Shown here: positions 29,581-38,103 of the stretch, one piece after another
How the letters are laid out: each line of letters begins with the position of its first letter
Position numbering within the stretch: the first letter of the stretch is position 1
From: Ancylobacter amanitiformis
GTDB lineage: Bacteria; Pseudomonadota; Alphaproteobacteria; Rhizobiales; Xanthobacteraceae
Direction of reading: 5' to 3'
NCBI RefSeq assembly: GCF_030814815.1
Contig: NZ_JAUSVR010000015.1
Coordinates: 1-64,000, forward strand
Length of the DNA: 64,000 nucleotides
Made by a program: the position numbers and the translations under genes
The notes under the pieces: generated by a model
Database searches by the model: none
What the model saw: the letters and a program-made list of their open reading frames with translations, nothing else
What the model was told of the DNA's origin: nothing

Positions 29581-29797
29581 CTGGTCGACGTTCGACGCCA
29601 TGTCGGACGAGGAAATCCGTGCGCACTGGGCGTGGGACAAGGACATGACCTGGCCCACCGCGGAAGAACTCGCCGAATTCGATCTGGTGCTTCCCGCCAA
29701 GGCTCGGCGCGAGGTGGCGCGGGCCAAGGCGGCGCCGGCCGAGACGGCGAGCGACGGCACGGCCCGTGGCAAGCCGCCGAAGGAAGCAGCGGAATAG
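29519..29797 (+). CDS. BrnA-like antitoxin lacking the usual DNA-binding tail
   Basis: Partner of the upstream toxin by position and overlap. The start may be GTG 29519 or GTG 29528; I report 92 residues from the former. The middle resembles BrnA interface sequence (DWSTFDAMSDEEIRAHW followed by ELAEFDLVLPAKARREVARA), but the ribbon-helix-helix domain that normally ends BrnA and binds the operator is missing; the C-terminus is a Lys/Ala/Pro-rich tail. Either the antitoxin neutralises only, or DNA binding is done by another route. Ends before a strong terminator. Confidence 0.7.
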   Translation: MNGVPTKKQLEEADRLAKEFDWSTFDAMSDEEIRAHWAWDKDMTWPTAEELAEFDLVLPAKARREVARAKAAPAETASDGTARGKPPKEAAE

Positions 29798-29824
29798 GTC
29801 ACGCGCCACTCACCCGTTTCAACG

Positions 29825-29853
29825 CAAAAAGGCGACCCCGGGGTCGCCCTTTC
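29825..29853. terminator. Bidirectional intrinsic terminator
   Basis: A-run, perfect 18-bp palindrome GGCGACCCCGGGGTCGCC (29831-29848) and T-run. It separates the antitoxin gene from the convergent macro-domain gene. Confidence 0.88.
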
Positions 29854-29876
29854 CGTATCAGGCGCTGTGCCCGCGC

Positions 29877-30398
29877 TCACACCGCCGCGGTCAAGCCCGG
29901 CTCGCGGGCCTTCACCTGCGCGTGATAGACCACATAGACATAGACCGGGATGCCCAACTCGCCGAGATGGCGCTCGACCAGAGGCTTAACGTCGGCCCAG
30001 TCCAGCCCGCCGATGCCGGTGGCGAGGCGCGGCAAGGCGAGGCTGGTGAGGCCTTCCGCTTTGGCGTGCTGGGCGAGGGCGCGCAGCGCATGGCCGACAT
30101 TTTCCAGCGTCGCCTTGCCGGGGCGGCCGGTGGCGTTCTCGGCGGGCTCCTGCGTGAGCAGGCTGACGATGCGCACCGCGTGGCCCTCCGCGCTCACGCC
30201 GCCCCACGCCCAGAGGGTGCCGGGCCGGGGGTGTTGGAGGTGGCCATAATGGCGGAAATCCTTCGCCAGCGAGGGAAAACGCTCGCGCAGCGCCAGCGCG
30301 AGGCCGGTGTCGAAATGATCGCCCGGCGCCACGCCATGGGCGATGGCCTCGGCGCCGCTCAGCAGGATGTCGCCCTCGACCTCATGAATCTTCGCCAT
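29877..30398 (-). CDS. Macro-domain protein
   Basis: Macro-domain fold that binds ADP-ribose or removes it from targets. The 173-residue product spans a single domain: MAKIHEVEGDILLSGAEAIAHGV at the N-terminus, a loop rich in Gly (PGTLWAWGG), and the signature LPRLATGIGGLDWADVKPL near 125-143, like Poa1p/DarG-type macro domains. No DarT-like toxin gene is adjacent, so a DarTG pairing is not supported. May process ADP-ribose-phosphate or reverse ADP-ribosylation. Faces the BrnT pair across a terminator. Confidence 0.85.
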   Translation of the reverse strand: MAKIHEVEGDILLSGAEAIAHGVAPGDHFDTGLALALRERFPSLAKDFRHYGHLQHPRPGTLWAWGGVSAEGHAVRIVSLLTQEPAENATGRPGKATLENVGHALRALAQHAKAEGLTSLALPRLATGIGGLDWADVKPLVERHLGELGIPVYVYVVYHAQVKAREPGLTAAV

Positions 30399-30482
30399 CG
30401 GTCATTCCTCCGTCGTGAACCGTTTCTCCCGCCCTGTGTCGGCCAAGCGAGGCTTGCGGTCCTTGAGGAATCGCAAGTGGGC

Positions 30483-31007
30483 TCACCAGCCCAGCGCCTT
30501 CACGGCTGCCGCGCCGGGGGCCAGCAGCAGCAGCGCCCAGGCCATGGCGGAGGCGATGTTGACCATCTGGAACAGGAAATGCGGCATCGCGAACATGCCG
30601 GCAATGAGCGGCACGAAGGCCCGCAGGGGGCCGAAGAACCGGCCGAGGAACACGCTCGACGAGCCGAAGCGGTGGAAGAAGCGCTCGCCGCGCGCCATCG
30701 CCTCGGGGTGGTTGCGCAGCGGCCAGGCGCCGCGCACGCGGTCCTTGAAGGCGTGGCCGATCCAGTAGGAAATGGCGTCGCCCAAGGAGGCGCCCGCCAC
30801 GGCTCCCGCCCAGACCGGCAGGAAGGGGATGCCGCCGGCCTCGATGATCGGTCCCAGCCCGATCAGCACGATCGTGGCGGGAAAGAGCAGCGACAGCACG
30901 GCGAAGGATTCGCCGAAGGCCAACCCGAAGGCGATATAGGGCGCCCAGTGGGCATGCGCCTCGACGAAGGCGAGCGCATCGCGCGCATAGGCTTCCAGTT
31001 CGATCAC
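30483..31007 (-). CDS. DedA-family membrane protein
   Basis: Inner-membrane protein of the DedA/SNARE-associated family; several members flip undecaprenyl phosphate or phospholipid, and family loss affects membrane potential and drug resistance. The 174-residue product has the expected re-entrant start, LLFPATIVLIGLGPIIEAGG, the GASLGDAISYWIGH motif and the arginine-bearing FLGRFFGPLRAFVPLIAGMF. Ends a minus-strand run; 10 bases downstream of the PuuB-like gene. Exact substrate unknown. Confidence 0.9.
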   Translation of the reverse strand: MIELEAYARDALAFVEAHAHWAPYIAFGLAFGESFAVLSLLFPATIVLIGLGPIIEAGGIPFLPVWAGAVAGASLGDAISYWIGHAFKDRVRGAWPLRNHPEAMARGERFFHRFGSSSVFLGRFFGPLRAFVPLIAGMFAMPHFLFQMVNIASAMAWALLLLAPGAAAVKALGW

Positions 31008-31017
31008 CGGTCCGCCC

Positions 31018-32298
31018 TCACAGCCGGTCGCGCAGCGCGTAATAGCTCAGCCCGGCGACCAGCAGAGGCCAGCGCATGAGCGGCCCCCCGGGGAAGGGCG
31101 GCACGGGCAGCCCGGCCAGCAGATCGAACGTGCCGAGTTGCCCGGCGATGGCCTCGCCCAGCAGCTTGCCGAAATAGGGGGCCAGCACCACGCCATGGCC
31201 GGAATAGCCGGCGGCGGTGAGCACGCGCGGGGAAAGCCGCCGCACGAAGGGCATGCGGCTCATGGTGATGCCGAGAATGCCGCCCCAGCCGTAATCGATG
31301 CGCACATCGGCGAGCTGGGGAAACACCTTCAGCATGTAGGGGCGCACGAAGGCGCCGGGATTGGGGCGCAGCCGGCGCGTATAGCTCTCGCCGCCGCCGA
31401 ACAGCAGCCGCCCGTCGGACGACAGGCGGTAATAGTTGACGACGAAGCGGCTGTCCGACACCGCCGCGTCATTGGCGATGATGTCCTTCGCCCGCGCGCC
31501 CAGCGGCTCGGTCGCGGCGATGTAGTTGGCGATCGGCATCACATAGGCGTCGAGCCGTCGGTCGAGGCCGTCCTGCAGCCCGTCGCCGCATTCCAGCACC
31601 CAATCCGCCTCGACCGCGCCGGACACGGTGACGACCCGCACCTTGGCGCCTTCCTCGATGGCAAGCGCGCGCGAATGCTCGAAGATGCGCGCCCCCGCCC
31701 GGCAGGCGGCTTCCGCGAGGCCGAGCGCGAGGTTGAGCGGGTGCAGGTGGCCCCCGCCATGGTCGATCATGCCGCCGCAATAGGCATCGGTGCCGACCAT
31801 TTCACGCAATTGCTCGCGCGAGAGCGGGGCGGCCTGATCGTAGCCATAGACCTCGTTCAGCTTGCGCGCATAGGCGTGGCTATGCGCGGCATAGGCTGGC
31901 TTGTGGTCGGCGATGATGAGGCCGGGGCGCAGGTCGCAGTCAATGCCATGGCGGGCGATGAGATCGTGCAGCAGCGCCTTGGCGTCCTCCGCCAGCCGCC
32001 AGAGCTTCTTGGCGTCCTCGAGCCCGACCTGCGCCTCCAGCCAGTCCTGATCGCGGCGCTGGCCGGAATGGATCTGCCCGCCATTGCGGCCCGAGGCGCC
32101 CGTGCCGACGCCCGATGCTTCCAGCAGCGCCACGTCGAAGCCGGCCTCGGCCAGATGCAGCGCGGCCGACAGTCCGGTATAGCCGCCGCCGATGATGCAT
32201 ACATCGGCCCGCGCCGTGCCGTTGAGCTGGGGAAAGGGCGGAAGCCTGTGCGCCGTGGCGGCGTACCAGCTGTTGGGGTGATCGGTGTCGAACGCCAT
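31018..32298 (-). CDS. FAD-dependent oxidoreductase, gamma-glutamylputrescine oxidase-like
   Basis: DAO-fold enzyme resembling PuuB, which oxidises gamma-glutamylputrescine in the Puu putrescine pathway. The 426-residue product has the dinucleotide motif VCIIGGGYTGLSAAL (33-47), GASGRNGGQIHSGQRRDQD (68-86), typical of this subgroup, and the C-terminal FAD loop GYSGHGVVLAPY. It lies between mutL and dedA, a few kilobases from PotGHI and the PuuA-like synthetase, which supports a putrescine role. Other amine substrates cannot be excluded. Confidence 0.86.
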   Translation of the reverse strand: MAFDTDHPNSWYAATAHRLPPFPQLNGTARADVCIIGGGYTGLSAALHLAEAGFDVALLEASGVGTGASGRNGGQIHSGQRRDQDWLEAQVGLEDAKKLWRLAEDAKALLHDLIARHGIDCDLRPGLIIADHKPAYAAHSHAYARKLNEVYGYDQAAPLSREQLREMVGTDAYCGGMIDHGGGHLHPLNLALGLAEAACRAGARIFEHSRALAIEEGAKVRVVTVSGAVEADWVLECGDGLQDGLDRRLDAYVMPIANYIAATEPLGARAKDIIANDAAVSDSRFVVNYYRLSSDGRLLFGGGESYTRRLRPNPGAFVRPYMLKVFPQLADVRIDYGWGGILGITMSRMPFVRRLSPRVLTAAGYSGHGVVLAPYFGKLLGEAIAGQLGTFDLLAGLPVPPFPGGPLMRWPLLVAGLSYYALRDRL

Positions 32299-32322
32299 CG
32301 TGGGGGTACTCTATGCCAATCT

Positions 32323-34191
32323 TCAGCGCCGCGCGAAGAGGCGTTCAATGTCGGCCAGCGCCAGGGTGACGAAGGTCGGCCGGCCGTGATTGCACTGCGC
32401 GGCGTTGGGGGTCTGCTCCATGTCGCGCAGCAAGGCGTTCATCTCCTCCACCCGCAGCCGCCGGCCGGCGCGCACCGAGCCATGGCACGCCATGGTGGCG
32501 GCGATGTGCAAGAGGCGCCGCTCCAGCGGCAGGGCATCGTCCCATTCCGCCGCGTGCTCGGCGAGCTCGCGCACCAGGGCGGAGACATCCGCCTCGCCGA
32601 TCAGCGCGGGCACCTCGCGCACCAGCACGGCGCCGGGGCCGAACGGCTCGATGACGAGACCGAGGCCGGCCAGCGCCTCGACGCGCTCGCCGAGCCGTGC
32701 CGCGTCCGAGGGGTCGAGCTCGACCACCAGCGGCACCAGCAGCAGCTGGCGATTGAGCCCGTCACGCTCCATCGCCGCCTTCAGCCGCTCGTAGACGATG
32801 CGCTCATGAGCGGCGTGCTGGTCGACCACCACCACGCCGTCGCGGGTCTGGGCGATGATATAGGTCTCGTGCAGCTGCGCGCGGGCGGCGCCGAGCGGGC
32901 GCTCCATCAGGTCCGGGTCGGCCGGGGTCGCGGCGGCGCGCGCATCGGCCCCCGGGGCGAGCGCAAGGCCGAGGCCGCCGAAATCGAAGCGCGCCGGCGC
33001 CTCGCGCAGGCCGGGCATTTCATGGCCGCTATCGGCCGGCTCCGCCGCCGCCCCGTCGGGAGCCGTGCCGCCCGGTGCCGCCCAGGAGCGGGTCCAGTCG
33101 TGATTGCCGGGATAGGGCGCCGGCCGGAAGCTGCTGGAAAGGTCGGGCCGCGCGAACTGCGCGAGCCGGCCGGCCGCTGTCGAGGCGGTGCGCGGCACGC
33201 CGGCGGTGAGCGCATCGCTCAGCGTGCGCACGATCAGCGCGCGGATCAGCCCCGGATCGCGGAAGCGCACCTCGGTCTTGGCCGGGTGCACGTTCACGTC
33301 CACCTCGCGCGGATCGAGATCGAGGAACAGCGCCGTCACCGGGTGCCGGTCCGAGGGCAGCAGGTCGGCATAGGCCGCGCGGATGGCGCCGATCAACACC
33401 TTGTCGCGTACCGGGCGGCCGTTGACGAACAGGTATTGCGAGAGCGAATTGGCCTTGGAATAGGTTGGCAGGCCGGCAAGGCCGGTGAGCCGTGCGCCCT
33501 CGCGCCGGCCGTCAATGTCGAGCGCGTTGGCGCCGACCTCCCGGCCCAGCACATCGGCGATGCGCGCGCGCCGCCCCGCCGCATCCTCGCCCCGCGCGGC
33601 CCAGGTGAGCGGCGCGCGCTCGTCGGCGACGAGGGTGAAGCCGACCTCGGGGCGGGCCAGCGCGAGACGCTTGACGGCATCGACCGCCGCCGCCGTCTCG
33701 GCGCGCTCGGATTTGAGGAATTTCAGCCGCGCCGGGGTGGCGAAGAACAGGTCGCGCACCTCGACGCGGGTGCCCGTGCCGAGAGCGGCGGGGCGGACCG
33801 GCGATTTCACCCCGCCCTCGACGCGGATCTCATGCGCGCTGTCGGTGCCCCGCGGCCGGCTGGTAATGGCAAGCCGCGCCACCGAGCCGATGGAGGGCAG
33901 CGCCTCGCCACGAAAACCGAGCGTGGCGATGGACAGCAGGTCTTCGCCATCGAGCTTGGAGGTGGCATGGCGCTCCACCGCCAGCGCGAGTTCGTCCGCG
34001 CTCATGCCGCAGCCATCGTCGGTCACCCGCAGCAGGCGCCGCCCGCCGCCGTCGATGATGATCTCGATGCGCGTGGCGCCGGCGTCGAGCGCGTTCTCGA
34101 CAATCTCCTTCAGCGCCGCGGCCGGACGCTCCACGACCTCGCCGGCGGCGATGCGGTCGACGAGGGTTGTGGGCAGGAGGCGCAGCGGCAT
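32323..34191 (-). CDS. mutL: DNA mismatch repair protein MutL
   Basis: Links mismatch recognition by MutS to strand cutting. The 622-residue protein has the GHKL ATPase (KEIVENALDAG at 28-38 with catalytic Glu, DDGCGM at 58-63, TSKL at 77-80, GFRGEAL at 92-98) and a C-terminal domain with the endonuclease motif DQHAAHERIVYE (457-468, matching DQHA-x2-E-x4-E), ACHGSVRAG and CNHGRP. It therefore belongs to the nicking MutL class found where MutH is absent. Flanked by unrelated genes of the putrescine run; a gap of 88 bases from the phosphatase gene. Confidence 0.97.
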   Translation of the reverse strand: MPLRLLPTTLVDRIAAGEVVERPAAALKEIVENALDAGATRIEIIIDGGGRRLLRVTDDGCGMSADELALAVERHATSKLDGEDLLSIATLGFRGEALPSIGSVARLAITSRPRGTDSAHEIRVEGGVKSPVRPAALGTGTRVEVRDLFFATPARLKFLKSERAETAAAVDAVKRLALARPEVGFTLVADERAPLTWAARGEDAAGRRARIADVLGREVGANALDIDGRREGARLTGLAGLPTYSKANSLSQYLFVNGRPVRDKVLIGAIRAAYADLLPSDRHPVTALFLDLDPREVDVNVHPAKTEVRFRDPGLIRALIVRTLSDALTAGVPRTASTAAGRLAQFARPDLSSSFRPAPYPGNHDWTRSWAAPGGTAPDGAAAEPADSGHEMPGLREAPARFDFGGLGLALAPGADARAAATPADPDLMERPLGAARAQLHETYIIAQTRDGVVVVDQHAAHERIVYERLKAAMERDGLNRQLLLVPLVVELDPSDAARLGERVEALAGLGLVIEPFGPGAVLVREVPALIGEADVSALVRELAEHAAEWDDALPLERRLLHIAATMACHGSVRAGRRLRVEEMNALLRDMEQTPNAAQCNHGRPTFVTLALADIERLFARR

Positions 34192-34279
34192 GAGGTATCG
34201 TGGGTCCCGAATCTGAGGGCGATGAGCCTACACCCTCCCGCCCGCGCGCGCGCCCCGCGCGGGGCGCTTCGGCTGTGGG

Positions 34280-34912
34280 TCACGAGCCCTTGAAGCCGAG
34301 CCAGGGTTCGGCACGCTCGAAGCTCTGGTCCATCGCCCAGGAGGGGAACAGGGGGATGGAGAAATGGCCGTAATACGGCGACAGCTGCCATTCGGCGGCG
34401 GCTTCGCTCTGCCGGGCGATGGCGGCGACATAGAGCGCGGAGGCGAGGCCGGTGCGGTCGGCGCCGCCCTTGCAATGCACGAGGATCGGCTTGGGCGCCT
34501 CGCGCATCACCGCGACCAGCTCTTCCACCTGCCCCGGGGTGAGTTCCTGTTCGGCGGAGAGCTTGAAGTCGACATGGTTGAGACCCAGCCGCTCGCTTTC
34601 CCTGACTTCGTCGACATACCAGTCGCGGGTCGAGGGACCGCGCAGGTTGATCACCGTGCGGATGCCGTAGCGGGCCTTCGCATCGGCCAGCTGGTCGGCG
34701 CTGATCTGGGCCGAACGGTAGAGTTCGCCCGCCACCACCGTGTGGAAATTGCCGATCAACTGCTCGATGCCGAGAAAGCCGCCGCCCGCCACGGCCAGGA
34801 CGACAAGAACCCACAGCGCCGACCGCATCGCCCGCCGCAGCCGGCCGGAGGGGCGCTTCCCGGCGTCGCCGGGCCGGGCCGGCGTGGCGCCGATGGTTTC
34901 GGTCTCGCTCAT
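34280..34912 (-). CDS. Membrane-anchored tyrosine/dual-specificity phosphatase
   Basis: Cysteine phosphatase tethered to the inner membrane. From ATG 34912 the product has 210 residues: a basic cytoplasmic N-terminus, one membrane segment (about 32-52, SALWVLVVLAVAGGGFLGI) and a periplasm- or cytoplasm-facing domain with the CX5R signature HCKGGADRTG (Cys147, Arg153), plus LYRSAQISADQL and INLRGPS typical of the family. An upstream in-frame ATG at 34966 would add 18 residues. Lies between potI and mutL on the same strand. Substrate unknown; similar proteins act on phosphoinositides or polysaccharide regulators elsewhere. Confidence 0.88.
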   Translation of the reverse strand: MSETETIGATPARPGDAGKRPSGRLRRAMRSALWVLVVLAVAGGGFLGIEQLIGNFHTVVAGELYRSAQISADQLADAKARYGIRTVINLRGPSTRDWYVDEVRESERLGLNHVDFKLSAEQELTPGQVEELVAVMREAPKPILVHCKGGADRTGLASALYVAAIARQSEAAAEWQLSPYYGHFSIPLFPSWAMDQSFERAEPWLGFKGS

Positions 34913-34991
34913 GGGGAGGGCTCGCAGACGGTTCGGGCCGGAAAAGGACAGCGCATCGGGCGCCATCCTTCGGCAGCAATCATGTCGGAAT

Positions 34992-35810
34992 TCAGCCCGC
35001 GGCGGCCAGTCTCTCCGCCTTCTGGCGCTCCATTTCCTGCCGCTTGGTCATGATGGAGGTGATGATCACCACCACCGTGACAATGGCGATGAGGAGGGTG
35101 CAGGCGGCGTTGATTTCCGGCGTCACGCCGAGGCGCACCTGGCTGTAGATGCGCATGGGCAGCGTGGTGGCGCCGGGGCCTGTGGTGAAGCTGGCGATGA
35201 CGAGGTCGTCGAGCGACAGGGTGAAGGCGAGCATCCAGCCCGAGATCACGGCGGGCAGGATGATGGGCAGCGTCACCACCAGGAAGGTCTTCAGCGGCGG
35301 GCAGCCGAGGTCGAGCGCGGCTTCTTCCAGGCTGCGGTCGAAGGTGACGAGGCGCGACTGCACCACGACGCAGACGAAGCACATGGTGAAGGTGATGTGC
35401 GCCAGCGTGATGGTCCAGAAGCCGCGATCGATGTTCACCGCCACGAATAGCAGCAGCAGCGACAGGCCCGTGATCACCTCCGGCATGACCAGCGGCGCGT
35501 AGATCATGCCGGAGAACAGCATGCGCCCGTTGAACCGCCCGTAGCGGGTGAGCGTGATCGCCGCCATGGTGCCGAGCACGGTGGCGACGGAGGCGGTGAT
35601 GAAGGCGACGCGCAGCGTCACCCAGGCGGCATCGAGCAACTGCTCGTTCTGGAAGAGCTGCCAGTACCAGTGCGTGGAGAAGCCCGCCCATACCGTGACG
35701 AGGCGCGAGGCATTGAAGGAGTAGACCACCAGCAGGATGATCGGGATGTAGAGAAAGGCAAATCCCAACGCGATCGAGGTGACGTTGAACCAGGAAAGGC
35801 CCTTGCGCAT
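34992..35810 (-). CDS. potI: Polyamine ABC transporter permease (PotI-like)
   Basis: One of two membrane subunits of a putrescine/spermidine importer. The 272-residue protein has six predicted helices and the EAA loop EEAALDLGCPPLKTFLVVTL near 175-194, where the ATPase docks. Immediately follows PotH: the start codon abuts the PotH stop, so the two are translated together. The PotF/PotD binding protein is not in this window. Confidence 0.94.
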   Translation of the reverse strand: MRKGLSWFNVTSIALGFAFLYIPIILLVVYSFNASRLVTVWAGFSTHWYWQLFQNEQLLDAAWVTLRVAFITASVATVLGTMAAITLTRYGRFNGRMLFSGMIYAPLVMPEVITGLSLLLLFVAVNIDRGFWTITLAHITFTMCFVCVVVQSRLVTFDRSLEEAALDLGCPPLKTFLVVTLPIILPAVISGWMLAFTLSLDDLVIASFTTGPGATTLPMRIYSQVRLGVTPEINAACTLLIAIVTVVVIITSIMTKRQEMERQKAERLAAAG

Positions 35811-36722
35811 CTACCTTCCCTCCAATTCGCGCTGCTGGACGTTCTGGTAGAAGACGATGGGCACCACCAGCACCAGCAGCAGCAGAACGGCGACCGCCGA
35901 GGAGACGGTCCAGGAGCGGTTCACCGAGAATTCGGTCCACAGCACCTTGCCGATCATCAACGTGTCGGAGCCGCCCAGCAGGTCCGGGATGACGAATTCG
36001 CCCACCGCCGGGATGAAGCACAGCAGGCAGCCGGCGAACACCCCCGGCAGCGACAGCGGCCAGGTGATCTTCCAGAAGGCGGAAAGCGGCGGGCAGCCGA
36101 GATCGGCCGCGGCCTCCAGCAGCGTCTCGTCCATCTTTTCCAGCGCCGAGTAGAGCGGCAGGATCATGAAGGGCAGGTAGGAATAGACGATGCCGATATA
36201 GACCGCCGTATCGGTGGCGAGGATCTGCAGCGGCGCGTCCGGCGAGAGGATGCCGAGCGCGATCAGCAGCTGGTTGAGCAGCCCCTCGGGCGAGAGAATG
36301 CCGATCCAGGCATAGACGCGGATCAGGAACGAGGTCCAGAACGGCAGGATCACCAGCATCAGCAGGGTCGGGCGGATGGATTTCGGCGCCCGCGCCATGG
36401 CGTAGGCGATGGGGTAGCCCACCAGCAGCAGGAGCACGGTCGAGATGCCGGCGATCCACAGGCTGGAGCCGTAGGCCTCGATGAACTCGTTGTCCCAGCT
36501 CAGCACATAGCCGTAATTGTCGATCGAGAGCTCACCGAGGCTCTGCTTGAACGCCTCCCAGCCCGCCGCCAGATCGAAGACCGGGGTGTAGGGCGGCTGG
36601 GCGATCGCATCCTGCGACAGACTGATCTTGAACACGATCAGGAACGGGATGAGGAACAGCGCCAGCAGCCACAGATAAGGAATGGCGACGACCAGCCATC
36701 GCCCTCTCGCCTTGCCCGTCAT
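35811..36722 (-). CDS. potH: Polyamine ABC transporter permease (PotH-like)
   Basis: Second membrane subunit of the same importer. The 303-residue product begins with a membrane helix (LVVAIPYLWLLALFLIPFLIV), has a periplasmic loop and then the permease core with the EAA loop EAAADLGCPPLSAFWKITWP. Eleven bases separate it from the ATPase gene upstream, and its stop touches the potI start, giving potG-potH-potI. Confidence 0.95.
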   Translation of the reverse strand: MTGKARGRWLVVAIPYLWLLALFLIPFLIVFKISLSQDAIAQPPYTPVFDLAAGWEAFKQSLGELSIDNYGYVLSWDNEFIEAYGSSLWIAGISTVLLLLVGYPIAYAMARAPKSIRPTLLMLVILPFWTSFLIRVYAWIGILSPEGLLNQLLIALGILSPDAPLQILATDTAVYIGIVYSYLPFMILPLYSALEKMDETLLEAAADLGCPPLSAFWKITWPLSLPGVFAGCLLCFIPAVGEFVIPDLLGGSDTLMIGKVLWTEFSVNRSWTVSSAVAVLLLLVLVVPIVFYQNVQQRELEGR

Positions 36723-36733
36723 GACCTTGCCCC

Positions 36734-37909
36734 TCAGCTCGTCAGCACGACGCCGGCATCCGGCGAGAAGGAGACATAGACCTTGTCCTCCCAGCTGATC
36801 GGCCGCTCCACCATGCGGGTCAGGTTCGGCTTGGCCGCCTTGACCCGCGAGCCGCCGGGCAGCTCGACATGATAGATGGACAGATCACCGAGATAGCCGA
36901 TGTCCCAGATCTCGCCGGAGAGGCAGTTGACGCTCGTATCCGCCGGCGGGTCGAGTTCCACCCGCAGCTTCTCCGGGCGGAGCGCGATGGCGACGCTGTC
37001 GCCGGCCTTGGCCGGGCACTCCTGCGCGATGCGGAAGAGCCTGTCCGGCGCCGCCACGGGCCGGACGGTGACGAGGCCCGGCTCGACCGAGACGACCGTG
37101 GCATCGAGAATGTTCACGTCGCCGACGAAATCGGCGACATAGCGGGAGTTGGGGTGTTCATAGATCACCGCCGGCTGGTCGACCTGCACCAGCTTGCCGT
37201 GGTTCATCACCGCGATGCGGTCGGCCACCGTCATCGCCTCCTCCTGATCGTGGGTCACGATCAGGAAGGTCATGCCGAGCTCCATCTGGAGGTCCATGAG
37301 CTCGAACTGGGTTTCCTCGCGCAGCTTCTTGTCGAGCGCGCCGAGCGGCTCGTCGAGCAGCAGCACCTTGGGGCGCTTGGCGAGCGAGCGGGCGAGCGCG
37401 ACGCGCTGGCGCTGGCCGCCGGAGAGCTGGTGCGGCTTGCGCTTGGCGAACTGCCCCAGCTTCACCAGCTTGAGCATTTCCTCGACGCGGGCGGCGACGG
37501 CGCCTTTTTCCATGCCGTCCTGCCGCAGGCCGAAGGCGATGTTGTCCCACACGCTCATGTGCGGGAACAGCGCGTAGGACTGGAACATCATGTTCACCGG
37601 CCGGCGATAGGGCGGGGTGCCCACGAGGTCCTCGCCGGCGAGGGTGATGCGCCCTTCGTTCGGCTCCTCGAAGCCCGCGAGCATGCGCATCAAGGTGGTC
37701 TTGCCGCAGCCCGAGGGGCCGAGCAGCGCGAAGAATTCACGCTCATAGATGTCGAGGGAGAGATTTTCGATGGCGATGAAATCGCCGAACCGCTTGGTCA
37801 CGTTCTGAAAGCGGATGAGCGGCACGGCGCTCGGATCATTCCAGGGGGCAAATTTACGGCGGATGCCGCCGATCGTCTTCTGCGTCTTTTCGGCGACGCC
37901 TGCGCTCAT
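36734..37909 (-). CDS. potG: Polyamine ABC transporter ATPase (PotG-like)
   Basis: Cytoplasmic motor of the importer. The 391-residue protein has Walker A GPSGCGKTT (64-72), signature LSGGQRQRVALARSLA (162-177), Walker B LLLDEPLGALD (183-193), the switch His in VTHDQEEAM, and a C-terminal TOBE domain (about 310-390) that senses substrate or regulates. Divergent from the PuuA-like gene, with which it probably shares regulation. Assigned to the putrescine branch because of that neighbour. Confidence 0.95.
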   Translation of the reverse strand: MSAGVAEKTQKTIGGIRRKFAPWNDPSAVPLIRFQNVTKRFGDFIAIENLSLDIYEREFFALLGPSGCGKTTLMRMLAGFEEPNEGRITLAGEDLVGTPPYRRPVNMMFQSYALFPHMSVWDNIAFGLRQDGMEKGAVAARVEEMLKLVKLGQFAKRKPHQLSGGQRQRVALARSLAKRPKVLLLDEPLGALDKKLREETQFELMDLQMELGMTFLIVTHDQEEAMTVADRIAVMNHGKLVQVDQPAVIYEHPNSRYVADFVGDVNILDATVVSVEPGLVTVRPVAAPDRLFRIAQECPAKAGDSVAIALRPEKLRVELDPPADTSVNCLSGEIWDIGYLGDLSIYHVELPGGSRVKAAKPNLTRMVERPISWEDKVYVSFSPDAGVVLTS

Positions 37910-38103
37910 GTGTCGGCCCCGTTGTCCCCGCCGGATGCTCGGCTGTTGACGCGAACGCTATCCGGCTTCGGGCGGGCACTCAACGGCACAATGCGAACAA
38001 TTTTACCATGCCCGGAAATGGGCAGCTGGCTTCGCCTTGACGGCTATCATGAGGGCATGGTTGCCTCCAGACGGCGCACCATGCGCCTCAGGATACGGAA
38101 ATC

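Noticed and set aside
29877-30398. DarTG toxin-antitoxin system
   Set aside because: The macro domain could suggest DarG, but no DarT-like ADP-ribosyltransferase gene is next to it.
31138-34293. A 1051-codon plus-strand open frame
   Set aside because: It lies antisense to mutL and the PuuB-like gene, which have clear family motifs. High GC depresses stop codons in shadow frames and the translation has no domain.
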